61,419 nt of DNA, taken from Oscillospiraceae bacterium. Its GTDB lineage: Bacteria; Bacillota; Clostridia; Oscillospirales; Ruminococcaceae. The stretch lies in contig JAFYSU010000049.1 in NCBI GenBank assembly GCA_017559185.1, positions 1-61,419 on the forward strand, written 5' to 3'. This document shows positions 8,615-16,874 of this stretch, piece after piece. The notes beneath the pieces were generated by a model that worked only from the letters and a program-made list of their open reading frames with translations, did no database searches and was not told the origin of the DNA. Every line of letters begins with the position of its first letter. Positions within the stretch are counted from its first letter, which is position 1. Both the position numbers and the translations under genes were made by a program.

Positions 8615-8641
8615 ATATCGGAATTTTTTTAAAAAAATAAA
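8615..8641 (-). promoter_or_regulatory. Putative sigma-28 promoter for the ylqG-like operon
   Basis: On the minus strand TTTATTTT (8641-8634), an 11-base spacer and TCCGATAT (8622-8615) resemble the sigma-28 consensus TAAAGTTT-N11-GCCGATAA. The same upstream 8-mer occurs before fliD. It is back to back with the cheA promoter, with nine bases between the two -35 boxes. The transcript leader would be about 50 bases. Confidence 0.6.
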
Positions 8642-8650
8642 TGGCAAGCA

Positions 8651-8677
8651 TTAAGTTTTTAAAAAAACTGTCGATAT
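8651..8677 (+). promoter_or_regulatory. Putative sigma-28 promoter for cheA operon
   Basis: TTAAGTTT (8651-8658), an 11-base spacer and GTCGATAT (8670-8677) match sigma-28 promoters at 7 of 8 bases in the first box and 7 of 8 in the Bacillus-type GCCGATAT box. It lies 71 bases before the cheA ATG. A downstream AACTATAAAATG is AT-rich but has no fitting -35. Confidence 0.68.
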
Positions 8678-8747
8678 AGTTAATGGAGCGTTCATATAGG
8701 GCAACGGTTCTATAAAAAATAAACTATAAAATGTAGGTGATAAGCAC

Positions 8748-10853
8748 ATGAGTACAATCGACCCGAGTATGGCCAATATGCTGGAAGTTTTTATCAGTGA
8801 GAGCATTCCGCTTTTCGAAGCGCTCGATGAAATTCTTCTGGAATCCGAAAAAGCAAAAAATATCAGCGAACGCCACATCAATGAAATTTTCCGAATCATG
8901 CACACCATTAAAGGTTCTGCAGGAATGATGGGCCTGGAAGAAATGTCCACCGTTGCTCACGCGGTTGAAGATGTCTTCTTTATTATTCGTCAGGATTCTT
9001 CTAAATTGGATCTTGTTATCAACGCTATTTTTGACCTCATTTTTAAATCAACCGACTTTCTTAAAGCCGAGCTTGACATTATTCAGGGCATAGATGCCGA
9101 GCGTCAGGAACATCAGCCTATTATTGATGAGCTTCATGAGCTTGTAAATGCTATGAATAACGGAACTACCGCTCAAGCTTCTGCTCCTAAAGCTTCCGGT
9201 GCTGCCGATGCAGCTGCACCTTCCGATGCAGCTTCTAATTCCGGCTCCGATAATGGCGGAACCGACGGAAAATTCCACAGACTCCGCATCTTCTTTGAAG
9301 AAGGCTGTCAGATGGAAAACATCCGTGCATTTGCTTTGATTTCACAGGTAAAAGACCTTTGTGACGAACTTGAGTCCGTTCCTGCAAATCCTGAATCCGA
9401 CTCCAACACATCTGCCGAAATTGTTAAAAACGGCTTGTTGCTCAAATTCGTTACCGATGATGTTCAAAGCGTTGTATCTGTTGTTGAAACAGCCGTTAAT
9501 GTTCAATCCTATGAACTGCTCGATGAACACAATGATGTACATACCGAAGAAACTGAAAAAGAAGAAGCTCCAAGCAATGCAGCTGTAAAAGTGGAAGCTG
9601 CTCCTGCTGCTGTTGAAACTGCCGCTGATGAAACCAAGAAACCTGCACAGACAGATATGCCAAAAATTGCAAAACAAAACCTCATCAGCGTTAACCAAGT
9701 AAAACTTGACCAGCTTATGGACCTTGTTGGTGAAATTGTTACCGCAGAGTCCATGGTTTCCAGCAACCCTGACCTTAAAGGTCTTGTTCTGGACAACTTC
9801 TACAAATCCACTCGTGAGCTTCGCAAACTTACCGACGAACTTCAGGATGTTGTTATGTCCATCCGAATGGTTCCACTGTCCGGTACTTTCCAAAAAATGA
9901 ACCGTATTGTTCGCGACATGGGCAAAAAGCTTGGCAAATCCGTTGAGCTCGTAACAGTAGGCGGTGACACCGAGGTTGACAAAACCATCAACGACTCTCT
10001 GTCCGACCCACTCATGCACATGGTTCGTAACTCTGTTGACCACGCTATTGAATCCCCTGAAGAACGCATTGCAAAAGGTAAGCCTGAAATGGGTACTGTT
10101 ACCTTGTCTGCACAGAACATCGGCGGTGAAATTGTTATTACAATTGCCGACGACGGCAGCGGTATGAATACCGAAAAACTCATGGCAAAAGCTAAGAAAA
10201 ACGGTTTGCTCACCAAACCTGAAGCAGACTACACCGAAAAAGAAATTCTTAACTTTATCATGATGGCAGGTTTCTCTACCAACACTGTTGTTACCGAATA
10301 TTCGGGTCGTGGCGTTGGTATGGATGTTGTTCGCAAAAACATTGAAAAAGTAGGCGGTACAATTTCCATTGACAGTAAATGGGGTGTTGGTACAACATTT
10401 ACCATTAAAATTCCGCTTACCCTTGCAATTGTGGACGGTATGGAGCTTGCTGTTGGCGACACAATCTTCACAATGCCTATAACCTCCATTAAGCAATCCT
10501 TTAAAATTTCCGATCCAAAACAGATTATTTACAATACCGACGGTACCGAAATGATTATGCTGCGCGGCGAATGTTTCCCTGTTATTCGTCTGCACCAGAT
10601 TTTTGACATCGAAGCAAAACATACCGACCTTATGGAAGGTATTGTTCTCCAGATTGAGTACGGCGATAAGATGGGCTGCATCTTTGCTGATGAGCTTATT
10701 GGCGAACAGCAGGTAGTTGTTAAGCCATTCCCACAGTTCCTTAATAAATATAATATTAAAAACTGCGGTCTTTCCGGCTGTACAATTCTGGGCGACGGCT
10801 CCATCAGCTTGATTTTGGATGCCAACACACTGTTAAATTATTTTGAAAGGTAG
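8748..10853 (+). CDS. cheA: CheA chemotaxis histidine kinase
   Basis: A 701-residue kinase in the usual order: P1 Hpt domain with phospho-acceptor His52 in MHTIKGSAG; P2 domain about 185-275; acidic/Ala linkers; P3 dimerisation helices about 320-390 (LDQLMDLVGEIV); P4 ATPase with the N box MHMVRNSVDHAIE, ADDGSGM and GRGVGMDVV; and the P5 CheW-like domain from about 560. The CheA dimer phosphorylates CheY, CheB and probably CheV. The length is normal. It heads the cheA-W-R-B operon from a putative sigma-28 promoter, unlike B. subtilis where cheA sits inside fla/che. Confidence 0.98.
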   Translation: MSTIDPSMANMLEVFISESIPLFEALDEILLESEKAKNISERHINEIFRIMHTIKGSAGMMGLEEMSTVAHAVEDVFFIIRQDSSKLDLVINAIFDLIFKSTDFLKAELDIIQGIDAERQEHQPIIDELHELVNAMNNGTTAQASAPKASGAADAAAPSDAASNSGSDNGGTDGKFHRLRIFFEEGCQMENIRAFALISQVKDLCDELESVPANPESDSNTSAEIVKNGLLLKFVTDDVQSVVSVVETAVNVQSYELLDEHNDVHTEETEKEEAPSNAAVKVEAAPAAVETAADETKKPAQTDMPKIAKQNLISVNQVKLDQLMDLVGEIVTAESMVSSNPDLKGLVLDNFYKSTRELRKLTDELQDVVMSIRMVPLSGTFQKMNRIVRDMGKKLGKSVELVTVGGDTEVDKTINDSLSDPLMHMVRNSVDHAIESPEERIAKGKPEMGTVTLSAQNIGGEIVITIADDGSGMNTEKLMAKAKKNGLLTKPEADYTEKEILNFIMMAGFSTNTVVTEYSGRGVGMDVVRKNIEKVGGTISIDSKWGVGTTFTIKIPLTLAIVDGMELAVGDTIFTMPITSIKQSFKISDPKQIIYNTDGTEMIMLRGECFPVIRLHQIFDIEAKHTDLMEGIVLQIEYGDKMGCIFADELIGEQQVVVKPFPQFLNKYNIKNCGLSGCTILGDGSISLILDANTLLNYFER

Positions 10854-10861
10854 TTTGCATT

Positions 10862-11347
10862 ATGGACGAAATTATCCTCGAAAAAAATAATGCTGCGGAC
10901 GATTTAAACGGTCGTTTCCTGACTTTCTATATCGACGATACAGTTTACGGTATTGACCTGCTCCATGTTATCGAGATAATCCAGGTTCCGCCTATAACCC
11001 ACATTCCTCATGTACCTAATTACATTAAAGGTATAATAAACCTTCGTGGTAAAATAGCGCCTATTATCAGTGTAAGACTTAAGTTCAACCAGCAGGAAAT
11101 TCCGTATGATGAAAAAACCTGTATAATCGTTGTAGTTATTAATGATATGCATGTTGGTCTGATTGTTGACAGTATTTCCGAAGTTGCCAACATTGATTCG
11201 GATGAGCTTGCTGCTCCACCACAGTTTGGCAGCGACCTTTCCAATCAGTATCTTGGAAGCATTGCCAATGTTGACGGACGCGTTATCCTTAACATTGACT
11301 GCAACAAATTCTTTGAAAGCGATCTCGGTATTATCAGTTCTTATTAA
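10862..11347 (+). CDS. cheW: CheW coupling protein
   Basis: A 161-residue CheW. The single SH3-like fold has a start DGRFLTFYIDDTVYGI-like pattern, IIQVPPITHIPHVPNYIKGIINLRG and a final ILNIDCNKFF strand. It bridges chemoreceptors and CheA P5. It starts 8 bases after the cheA stop, with GAAAGG upstream. Typical length; nothing missing. A second, zinc-site CheW variant is at 60125-60952. Confidence 0.97.
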   Translation: MDEIILEKNNAADDLNGRFLTFYIDDTVYGIDLLHVIEIIQVPPITHIPHVPNYIKGIINLRGKIAPIISVRLKFNQQEIPYDEKTCIIVVVINDMHVGLIVDSISEVANIDSDELAAPPQFGSDLSNQYLGSIANVDGRVILNIDCNKFFESDLGIISSY

Positions 11348-11362
11348 AAGGAGGACCTGCAA

Positions 11363-12211
11363 ATGGCTCCTGAAGGAACCCGCATGGGCGGTATGATTCG
11401 CATTTCAGACCAGGAATTTTTAACACTTGTAAATTTCGTAAAGAAAAACTACGGTGTTAATTTGGAAAAAAAGCGTGTCCTTATTGAAGGGCGCATGACA
11501 AATATGCTGCGGGAGCGTGGTTTTACCAGCTTCCAGCAGTATATGGATTTCCTGTTTCAAGATAAAAGCGGTAAAGAATGTACCACCATGCTCAATAAAC
11601 TCACAACAAACTATTCATATTTCATGCGTGAACCGGAGCATTATACCTTTTTGAAAAATGTTGCCCTGCCCGAAATGGTTCGCCGCCACACCGACCACGA
11701 CCTGCGCATTTGGAGTGCAGGCTGTTCGGCTGGTCAGGAAGCCTACACAACAGCAATGGTAATTGATGAATTTTTTGGTCCTCAAAAAGGTAAATGGGAC
11801 ACAACCATTCTTGCGACCGACATTTCCATGAATGTTCTGGAGCAGGCACAAAACGGTATTTACCCTGCCGACAACCTTAAAGACCTTCCGGCAGGCTGGC
11901 AGGAAAAATACTTTGTTCCTGCAGGTCCCGGAATGTACCAAGTTTGCGACCGTATACGCAAACAGGTAGTATTCCGTCCACTCAACCTTATGGAACCTTT
12001 CACCATGAAAAAACCAATGGACCTTATTTTCTGCAGAAATGTAATGATTTACTTTGATGCCGAAACCAAGGACCGTTTGGTAAACAAATTCTATCAGGTA
12101 ACAGCTGACGGCGGTTACCTGTTTATAGGACATTCCGAAAGCGTGAACCGTGAAGCTACACGCTACCGTTATGTCAAACCGGCGATATACCAAAGAGGAG
12201 GTAGAGCTTAA
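11363..12211 (+). CDS. cheR: CheR receptor methyltransferase
   Basis: A 282-residue S-adenosylmethionine-dependent methyltransferase that methylates receptor glutamates. The N-terminal helical domain (about 10-85) is followed by the Rossmann domain with the SAM motif RIWSAGCSAGQEAYT, ILATDIS, and FCRNVMIYF. The start follows AAGGAGG. The stop abuts the cheB start with no gap, so translation is probably coupled. The length is normal. Confidence 0.97.
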   Translation: MAPEGTRMGGMIRISDQEFLTLVNFVKKNYGVNLEKKRVLIEGRMTNMLRERGFTSFQQYMDFLFQDKSGKECTTMLNKLTTNYSYFMREPEHYTFLKNVALPEMVRRHTDHDLRIWSAGCSAGQEAYTTAMVIDEFFGPQKGKWDTTILATDISMNVLEQAQNGIYPADNLKDLPAGWQEKYFVPAGPGMYQVCDRIRKQVVFRPLNLMEPFTMKKPMDLIFCRNVMIYFDAETKDRLVNKFYQVTADGGYLFIGHSESVNREATRYRYVKPAIYQRGGRA

Positions 12212-13273
12212 TTGGCACTCTCCAAAATAAAAGTGCTTATAGTAGATGATTCTCTTATGTTCCGAAAGACCCTTGAAAACGGTCTTCCTAACGATTTGAA
12301 CATTGAAGTTGTAGGAACTGCCGCCAACGCTATTGAAGCGATGGATAAAATAAAAGAGTTGTCTCCGGATGTTGTTACTTTAGATGTAGAAATGCCACAC
12401 ATGAACGGCATTGACTTCCTTAAAAAGCTTATTCCGGAACGACCAATTCCGGTAGTAGTTGTAAGTGCACTCCCAATAAATGCATTGGATGCGCTGCAGG
12501 CAGGTGCAGTAGATTTTGTTCGTAAGCCTGTTATTAAAGGGCCATTTGATATGAACAATTTCATAAGCGATTTGACAGTTAAAATTAAAATTGCTTCCCG
12601 TGCTCGTGTTCGCAAACCTGTTGTTCCTTCTACACAGCAAAAAGCAGCAACTGCATCTGCTCCTGTTTCGTCGCTTGTTTCAAGCAGCCGCACCGACAAC
12701 ATGGTTATTGCAATTGGTGCATCAACAGGCGGAACCGAAGCTATAATTCAAGTTGTTAAAGACCTTCCTCCTACAACTCCCGGCATTATAATTGTTCAGC
12801 ACATGCCGCCTGTATTCACTAATATGTATGCTCAGCGTTTGGACAGAATTTGTAAAATGAGCGTAAAGGAAGCACAGGACAAAGACCGTGTTGAACGCGG
12901 TAAAATTATCGTTGCTGCAGGTGAATTTCATCTGCGTTTGGCACGAGATGCACGCGGTTATTACATCCGCAGCGAGCAAGGCCCTAAAGTAAGCGGTCAC
13001 TGCCCATCGGTAGATGTAATGTTTGATTCCGTAACAGCTGTAGCCGGCAAAAATTCTGTTGGTGTTATACTTACAGGTATGGGTGCCGACGGTGCACAAG
13101 GAATTACCAAGCTGCGTCAAACCGGAGCATACACAATAGGTCAGGATAAAGACAGCTGTGTTGTTTACGGTATGCCAATGGAGGCTTACAAACGCGGCGG
13201 TGTTGTAAAACAGCTTCCTTTGGAAAGCATTGGCAACGATATTATCCGTTATTTGAACACCGGAAAAATGTAG
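12212..13273 (+). CDS. cheB: CheB receptor methylesterase
   Basis: A 353-residue protein that starts at TTG, supported by GAGGAGG about 10 bases upstream and by the lack of an in-frame ATG before the receiver domain. The receiver domain (about 5-125) has the acidic pair DD at 12-13 and phospho-acceptor Asp58 in VVTLDVEMP. The catalytic domain (about 165-350) shows the triad: Ser in IGASTGGTEA, His in IVQHMPP and Asp in GMGADG. It removes methyl groups from, and deamidates, receptors. It is the last gene of the operon and is followed by a terminator. Confidence 0.97.
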   Translation: MALSKIKVLIVDDSLMFRKTLENGLPNDLNIEVVGTAANAIEAMDKIKELSPDVVTLDVEMPHMNGIDFLKKLIPERPIPVVVVSALPINALDALQAGAVDFVRKPVIKGPFDMNNFISDLTVKIKIASRARVRKPVVPSTQQKAATASAPVSSLVSSSRTDNMVIAIGASTGGTEAIIQVVKDLPPTTPGIIIVQHMPPVFTNMYAQRLDRICKMSVKEAQDKDRVERGKIIVAAGEFHLRLARDARGYYIRSEQGPKVSGHCPSVDVMFDSVTAVAGKNSVGVILTGMGADGAQGITKLRQTGAYTIGQDKDSCVVYGMPMEAYKRGGVVKQLPLESIGNDIIRYLNTGKM

Positions 13274-13300
13274 ACATCTTCTTAAAGCTTATCACAATAT

Positions 13301-13344
13301 AAAACAAAGGCATATCGGAAGAAATTCCGATATGCCTTTGTTTT
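13301..13344. terminator. Bidirectional terminator between cheB and cheD
   Basis: A perfect 20-bp inverted repeat (AAAACAAAGGCATATCGGAA, 4-base loop) lies between the convergent cheB and cheD genes and provides T-rich tails on both strands. It probably ends both the plus-strand che operon and the 24-kb minus-strand fla/che transcript. Confidence 0.92.
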
Positions 13345-13356
13345 ATTTGAATTTTT

Positions 13357-13842
13357 TTACCATTCCCATTTGCCGCGATTAGCCGAGCTTATTCTCATTA
13401 CACAATCGCTTGGTGAAAAATGCAGTGTTCTACCGTAGTTTTTACCGGTATCGTCAGCAACAATTTGTATTCCCTGCTGCTGAAGCACAGCCTTTACAGC
13501 CTGTACATTTCTTTGACCGATATTTGCAATGGAAGAATTTGTTACTGTGGCAAACATTTGCGCACCGCCTGCAATTTTAGCTTTCATGCGGATTTTGGAT
13601 GCACCCATGGCCTCCATCTTTTTAATAAGCATAATAATTGCTGTATCCGCAAATCGCATTGGGGTTTGTGCGCTGTTGGCGTTCATTGTACTGGATGGCA
13701 GCATAATGTGTGACAAACCACCAATTTTAGCGACCTGGTCATAAAGGCAGATACCCACACAGGAACCCAACGCATATGTTACCAGAACATCATCGCCTTT
13801 TGCTACCTGCAAATCAGAAATTCCTACTGTTATGGTACTCAT
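13357..13842 (-). CDS. cheD: CheD receptor deamidase
   Basis: A 161-residue receptor glutamine deamidase. The catalytic Cys28 is in YALGSCVGICLYD and His45 in GGLSHIMLP. Its ATG overlaps the cheC stop by 4 bases (ATGA), so the two are translationally coupled. In Bacillus, CheD acts on receptors and also stimulates CheC. It is the last gene of the fla/che operon. Confidence 0.97.
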   Translation of the reverse strand: MSTITVGISDLQVAKGDDVLVTYALGSCVGICLYDQVAKIGGLSHIMLPSSTMNANSAQTPMRFADTAIIMLIKKMEAMGASKIRMKAKIAGGAQMFATVTNSSIANIGQRNVQAVKAVLQQQGIQIVADDTGKNYGRTLHFSPSDCVMRISSANRGKWEW

Positions 13843-14462
13843 ATTTCTATCCCCAGATTTGTCATGATTTTTTCCAGCGAATCAACATCAGGAATCATAA
13901 GTACATGGCTGACAGCATTTTCAGCTTCGTTGGAAAATTTATTTTCAATGAATATAATTTTATCGCTTATGTTTGCATAATGAATTGCCGGAACACTAAG
14001 AATAGCACCTGCCATATCCACACATACGCTTGGTACAGAAATGTTTATGGTCATTCCTGTAAGGCTTGAAATCGCATTTACATAGGATGCAGCCATAATG
14101 TTTCCAATTTCCTGCATTGCCGAAATTCCCATTTCATCAATTTCGTCAAAGCTATCAATATCCTGACAAAGCAAGGTGCTCAAGGTCATGTGAGCAAATT
14201 CTTTTTCAAGCAGGAACATAAGCATACCGCTTACATCGTCTTCAAGCGAAAGCATAAGACCAACTATCATTGTTTCAGGTCCGCCAAGTGCACTTGTAAC
14301 ATCTTCATAATCCAAAATGCTGATTTTAGGCACCTGAATTTGTACCGGCTGAGCCAACATTGACGACAGTGAAGTTGCTGCATTACCCGAACCAATATTA
14401 CCTATTTCACGCAGTACATCGAGCTGAATATCATTCAGGTCATTGTAGTCTTTTAAAGCCAT
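13839..14462 (-). CDS. cheC: CheC CheY-P phosphatase
   Basis: A 207-residue CheC with both phosphatase motifs of the family: EIGNIGSGNAATSL near the N-terminus and EIGNIMAASYVNAI in the middle, each with the Glu and two Asn spacing. It removes phosphate from CheY and binds CheD. The start follows GGAAGG. The cheC-cheD pair at the end of the fla/che operon is as in B. subtilis. Confidence 0.97.
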   Translation of the reverse strand: MALKDYNDLNDIQLDVLREIGNIGSGNAATSLSSMLAQPVQIQVPKISILDYEDVTSALGGPETMIVGLMLSLEDDVSGMLMFLLEKEFAHMTLSTLLCQDIDSFDEIDEMGISAMQEIGNIMAASYVNAISSLTGMTINISVPSVCVDMAGAILSVPAIHYANISDKIIFIENKFSNEAENAVSHVLMIPDVDSLEKIMTNLGIEI

Positions 14463-14481
14463 ATGTTTCTACCTTCCTTCA

Positions 14482-15222
14482 CTATCTTAAATTATTGATT
14501 ATTTCCTCTATTTCATCACCGGTTTGAACCATTTTGGCATTCATCTGATACGCTCTTTGAGTAACTATCAAATCTACCATTTGGTCACCAAGGTTTACAT
14601 TAGAGCTTTCCAACGCACACTGGCGCAGCTCGTATGGTTTGTCGTCATCATCGTAGTCGTATGTTTCCGGCTCACCTGAAATATCATTTTCCAAAAAGCT
14701 GCTTCCATCTACAGGTTCTAATCCGTATGGATTTGGGAAAACATATACACCTATTTCTTCCATAACCTCGGACAAATCATAGCTTTCGCTGTCATCCATT
14801 TTTTCCAGCTTTATTTCCTTACCCTTGGAGTCCAAAACAAACGCACCATCGGTAGTTACCAGATATCCTTTATTACCGTCTGCGCTTATTCTAAAAGCAC
14901 CGCTGCGGGTATATTCAACTCTGCCTTCGCGTTCTACGGCAAAAAATCCATCACCCTCAATGGCAAAATCCAGTGGGTTGTTTGTTGCCATTATTTGACC
15001 TTGTCCATGCAAAACATCAACGGAGCTTACTCTAACACCATGTCCTGTCATGTGTTTAGGTTCACCGTTAGTGTCCATTTCAGTATACAGCAGTTCTTCA
15101 AATGAAGACCTTGAGCCTTTAAATCCTACTGTATTAACATTGGCCATATTGTGCGACAGCACATCCATGTCTTTTTGATATGCTACCAAGCCCGAAACAC
15201 CGTTGAAAAATGTTATATTCAT
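14482..15222 (-). CDS. Flagellar rod protein (FlgF/FlgG family, distal copy)
   Basis: A 246-residue rod protein. The N-terminal signature is NMANVNTVGFKGSRSSFEE and the C-terminal one is ESSNVNLGDQMVDLIVTQRAYQMNAKMVQT; these form the coiled helices of rod/hook proteins. An acidic stretch SYDLS..DYDDDDKPYE lies before the C-helix. It is one of two adjacent rod genes after sigD, equivalent to flhO/flhP of Bacillus. I cannot separate FlgF from FlgG with certainty; it ends with the motif typical of FlgG-like proteins. Confidence 0.9.
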   Translation of the reverse strand: MNITFFNGVSGLVAYQKDMDVLSHNMANVNTVGFKGSRSSFEELLYTEMDTNGEPKHMTGHGVRVSSVDVLHGQGQIMATNNPLDFAIEGDGFFAVEREGRVEYTRSGAFRISADGNKGYLVTTDGAFVLDSKGKEIKLEKMDDSESYDLSEVMEEIGVYVFPNPYGLEPVDGSSFLENDISGEPETYDYDDDDKPYELRQCALESSNVNLGDQMVDLIVTQRAYQMNAKMVQTGDEIEEIINNLR

Positions 15223-15261
15223 AGCATCCGCCTGCTTTCTGATTTATTTGAGCAAGTAATT

Positions 15262-16047
15262 TTACAACGAAGCAATTTGAGTTGCTGCTTTCTGGTTCAT
15301 GCTGTCCACAATTTTTATTGCCTGACTGCACGACTGGAATGCTCGCTGTGCTTCCATTACCAGAGTATACTCGCGGTTTATGTCGATGTTAGACTGTTCA
15401 AGCTTGCCCTGATGAACCGCTGTATCATATACACGATACATATCTTCCTCAGGGTCATTTACTGCATACAATCCGTTTTCTATTTTTTCAAGCTGTACAT
15501 CTTCATTTGGCTTGGTAATCATGATTTCGTCGATAACACGACCTCTTTCGTTGAGTATCTCGCCTTCCTTGTTAACTGTAAAGTTAGCATCTTTAAGTTC
15601 AATTTCACCGCGGCGGCCCAATACTCGTCCAACACCCGGAAGAATTAAAAATCCTTCATCGTCGACATCAAAATTACCTTTTCTTGTAAGCAATATTCTG
15701 CCTTCGCCAACCTCGTCCCCGTTTTCATCAACTTCAGGAGCTGTTTGAATATTGAAAAAGCCTTCTCCAACCAATCCAAAGTCATAAGGACGGCCTGTAT
15801 CTTCCAATGAAGACATTTCAAAGTTTACAGGAACATCGTTTACTATGCGAATAGGGTCACCCGAACCTATAACCTCGGTATTTCCCTTTTCAATTCTTGT
15901 CATAAGCTCATGCTCAAAAGTAGTGCTTACAACGCGTTCAGCCCGATACCCCGGGGTTTTTACATTAGCAATGTTATTGGTCAGTACATTGAGTGTTCTT
16001 TGCTGAACCAGCATCCCGGAAGCAGCAGTATAAAATCCGGATAACAT
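15262..16047 (-). CDS. Flagellar rod protein (FlgF/FlgG family, proximal copy)
   Basis: A 261-residue rod protein starting MLSGFYTAASGMLVQQRTLN with NNIANVKTPGYRAE, and ending with EQSNIDINREYTLVMEAQRAFQSCSQAIK. It is paralogous to the next gene downstream. It would join the distal rod, exported through the FlhA/FlhB gate. GAGGGGG precedes the ATG. It begins 3 bases after the sigD stop. Confidence 0.9.
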   Translation of the reverse strand: MLSGFYTAASGMLVQQRTLNVLTNNIANVKTPGYRAERVVSTTFEHELMTRIEKGNTEVIGSGDPIRIVNDVPVNFEMSSLEDTGRPYDFGLVGEGFFNIQTAPEVDENGDEVGEGRILLTRKGNFDVDDEGFLILPGVGRVLGRRGEIELKDANFTVNKEGEILNERGRVIDEIMITKPNEDVQLEKIENGLYAVNDPEEDMYRVYDTAVHQGKLEQSNIDINREYTLVMEAQRAFQSCSQAIKIVDSMNQKAATQIASL

Positions 16048-16050
16048 TTT

Positions 16051-16845
16051 TTATTTCCCCCTCATATAATCTACCATAATTTTTCGTATTTTCATTACGG
16101 CTCTTGAGCTTATCTGCGATACTCGCTGGTCACTCACACCCATTATTTTTGCTATACTGGAAAGTTTTAGATGCTCGAAGTAGTACAGTGTTATAACAAG
16201 CTGTTCTCTTTCCGAAAGCGACTCTATTGCCGCTGTGAGCGTTTCCAGCATTTCCTTTTGGGCAAGCTGATTTTCCGGCAGACTGCTGTCATAGGTAAGT
16301 GCATTAATTTGTGTGCCGGTATATGTCATGTTTTCCATAACACCTTCGAATGAAAACAGCAGCGAATTTGATGCTTCATAGCTGTTTTTTTGGTATTGCT
16401 CCAGTGTCATTCCCAAATGGTCTGCAATTTCCTGCTCGGTAGGTTCACGCATAAGCTCATTACAAAGCTTATCATGCGCTTCAACAATATTTTTAGCGTT
16501 CATTCTAACCCTGCGCGGGAACCAGTCCTGTTTGCGTACAAAGTCAATAACAGCACCCTGTACACGCCTAAATGCAAACGATTTAAAGCTTGCACCCCGT
16601 TCGGGATTGAACTTTTCAACACAGTTTATTATAGCAATTATACCCTCGTTCACTATATCTTCAAGCTGAGCATAGTTCGAGGACAGACCGTACATCTGAG
16701 TAGCTACAACACGGGCTATGTAGGTGTAATGCATAACCAACTGATTACGAATATTTATGTCATTGGTTCGCTTGTATTCCCGCATAAGCTCCTCGGCTTC
16801 TTCCGGTGTAAGCACCGTTTCTGCTTGCAGTTCAGCGGTATTCAT
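16051..16845 (-). CDS. sigD: Flagellar sigma factor SigD/FliA (sigma-28)
   Basis: A 264-residue group 3 sigma factor. Region 2 is seen in NQLVMHYTYIARVVA, EDIVNEGIIAIINCVEKFNPERGASFKSFAFRRVQGAVIDFVRKQDW; this is one conserved block. Region 3 is around TEQEIADHLGM, and the region 4 helix-turn-helix is LSSIAKIMGVSDQRVSQISSRAVMKIR. It directs late flagellar and chemotaxis genes and is held by FlgM (encoded at 54777-55091). AGGGGGT precedes the ATG. It follows flhA directly; flhF and flhG, usual between them, are missing. Confidence 0.96.
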   Translation of the reverse strand: MNTAELQAETVLTPEEAEELMREYKRTNDINIRNQLVMHYTYIARVVATQMYGLSSNYAQLEDIVNEGIIAIINCVEKFNPERGASFKSFAFRRVQGAVIDFVRKQDWFPRRVRMNAKNIVEAHDKLCNELMREPTEQEIADHLGMTLEQYQKNSYEASNSLLFSFEGVMENMTYTGTQINALTYDSSLPENQLAQKEMLETLTAAIESLSEREQLVITLYYFEHLKLSSIAKIMGVSDQRVSQISSRAVMKIRKIMVDYMRGK

Positions 16846-16874
16846 CTACATACCCCCTTTCGAACAGTTTATTT

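Noticed and set aside
15134..15331. Small open frame between the two rod genes
   Set aside because: It overlaps both rod gene ends and lacks a ribosome site.
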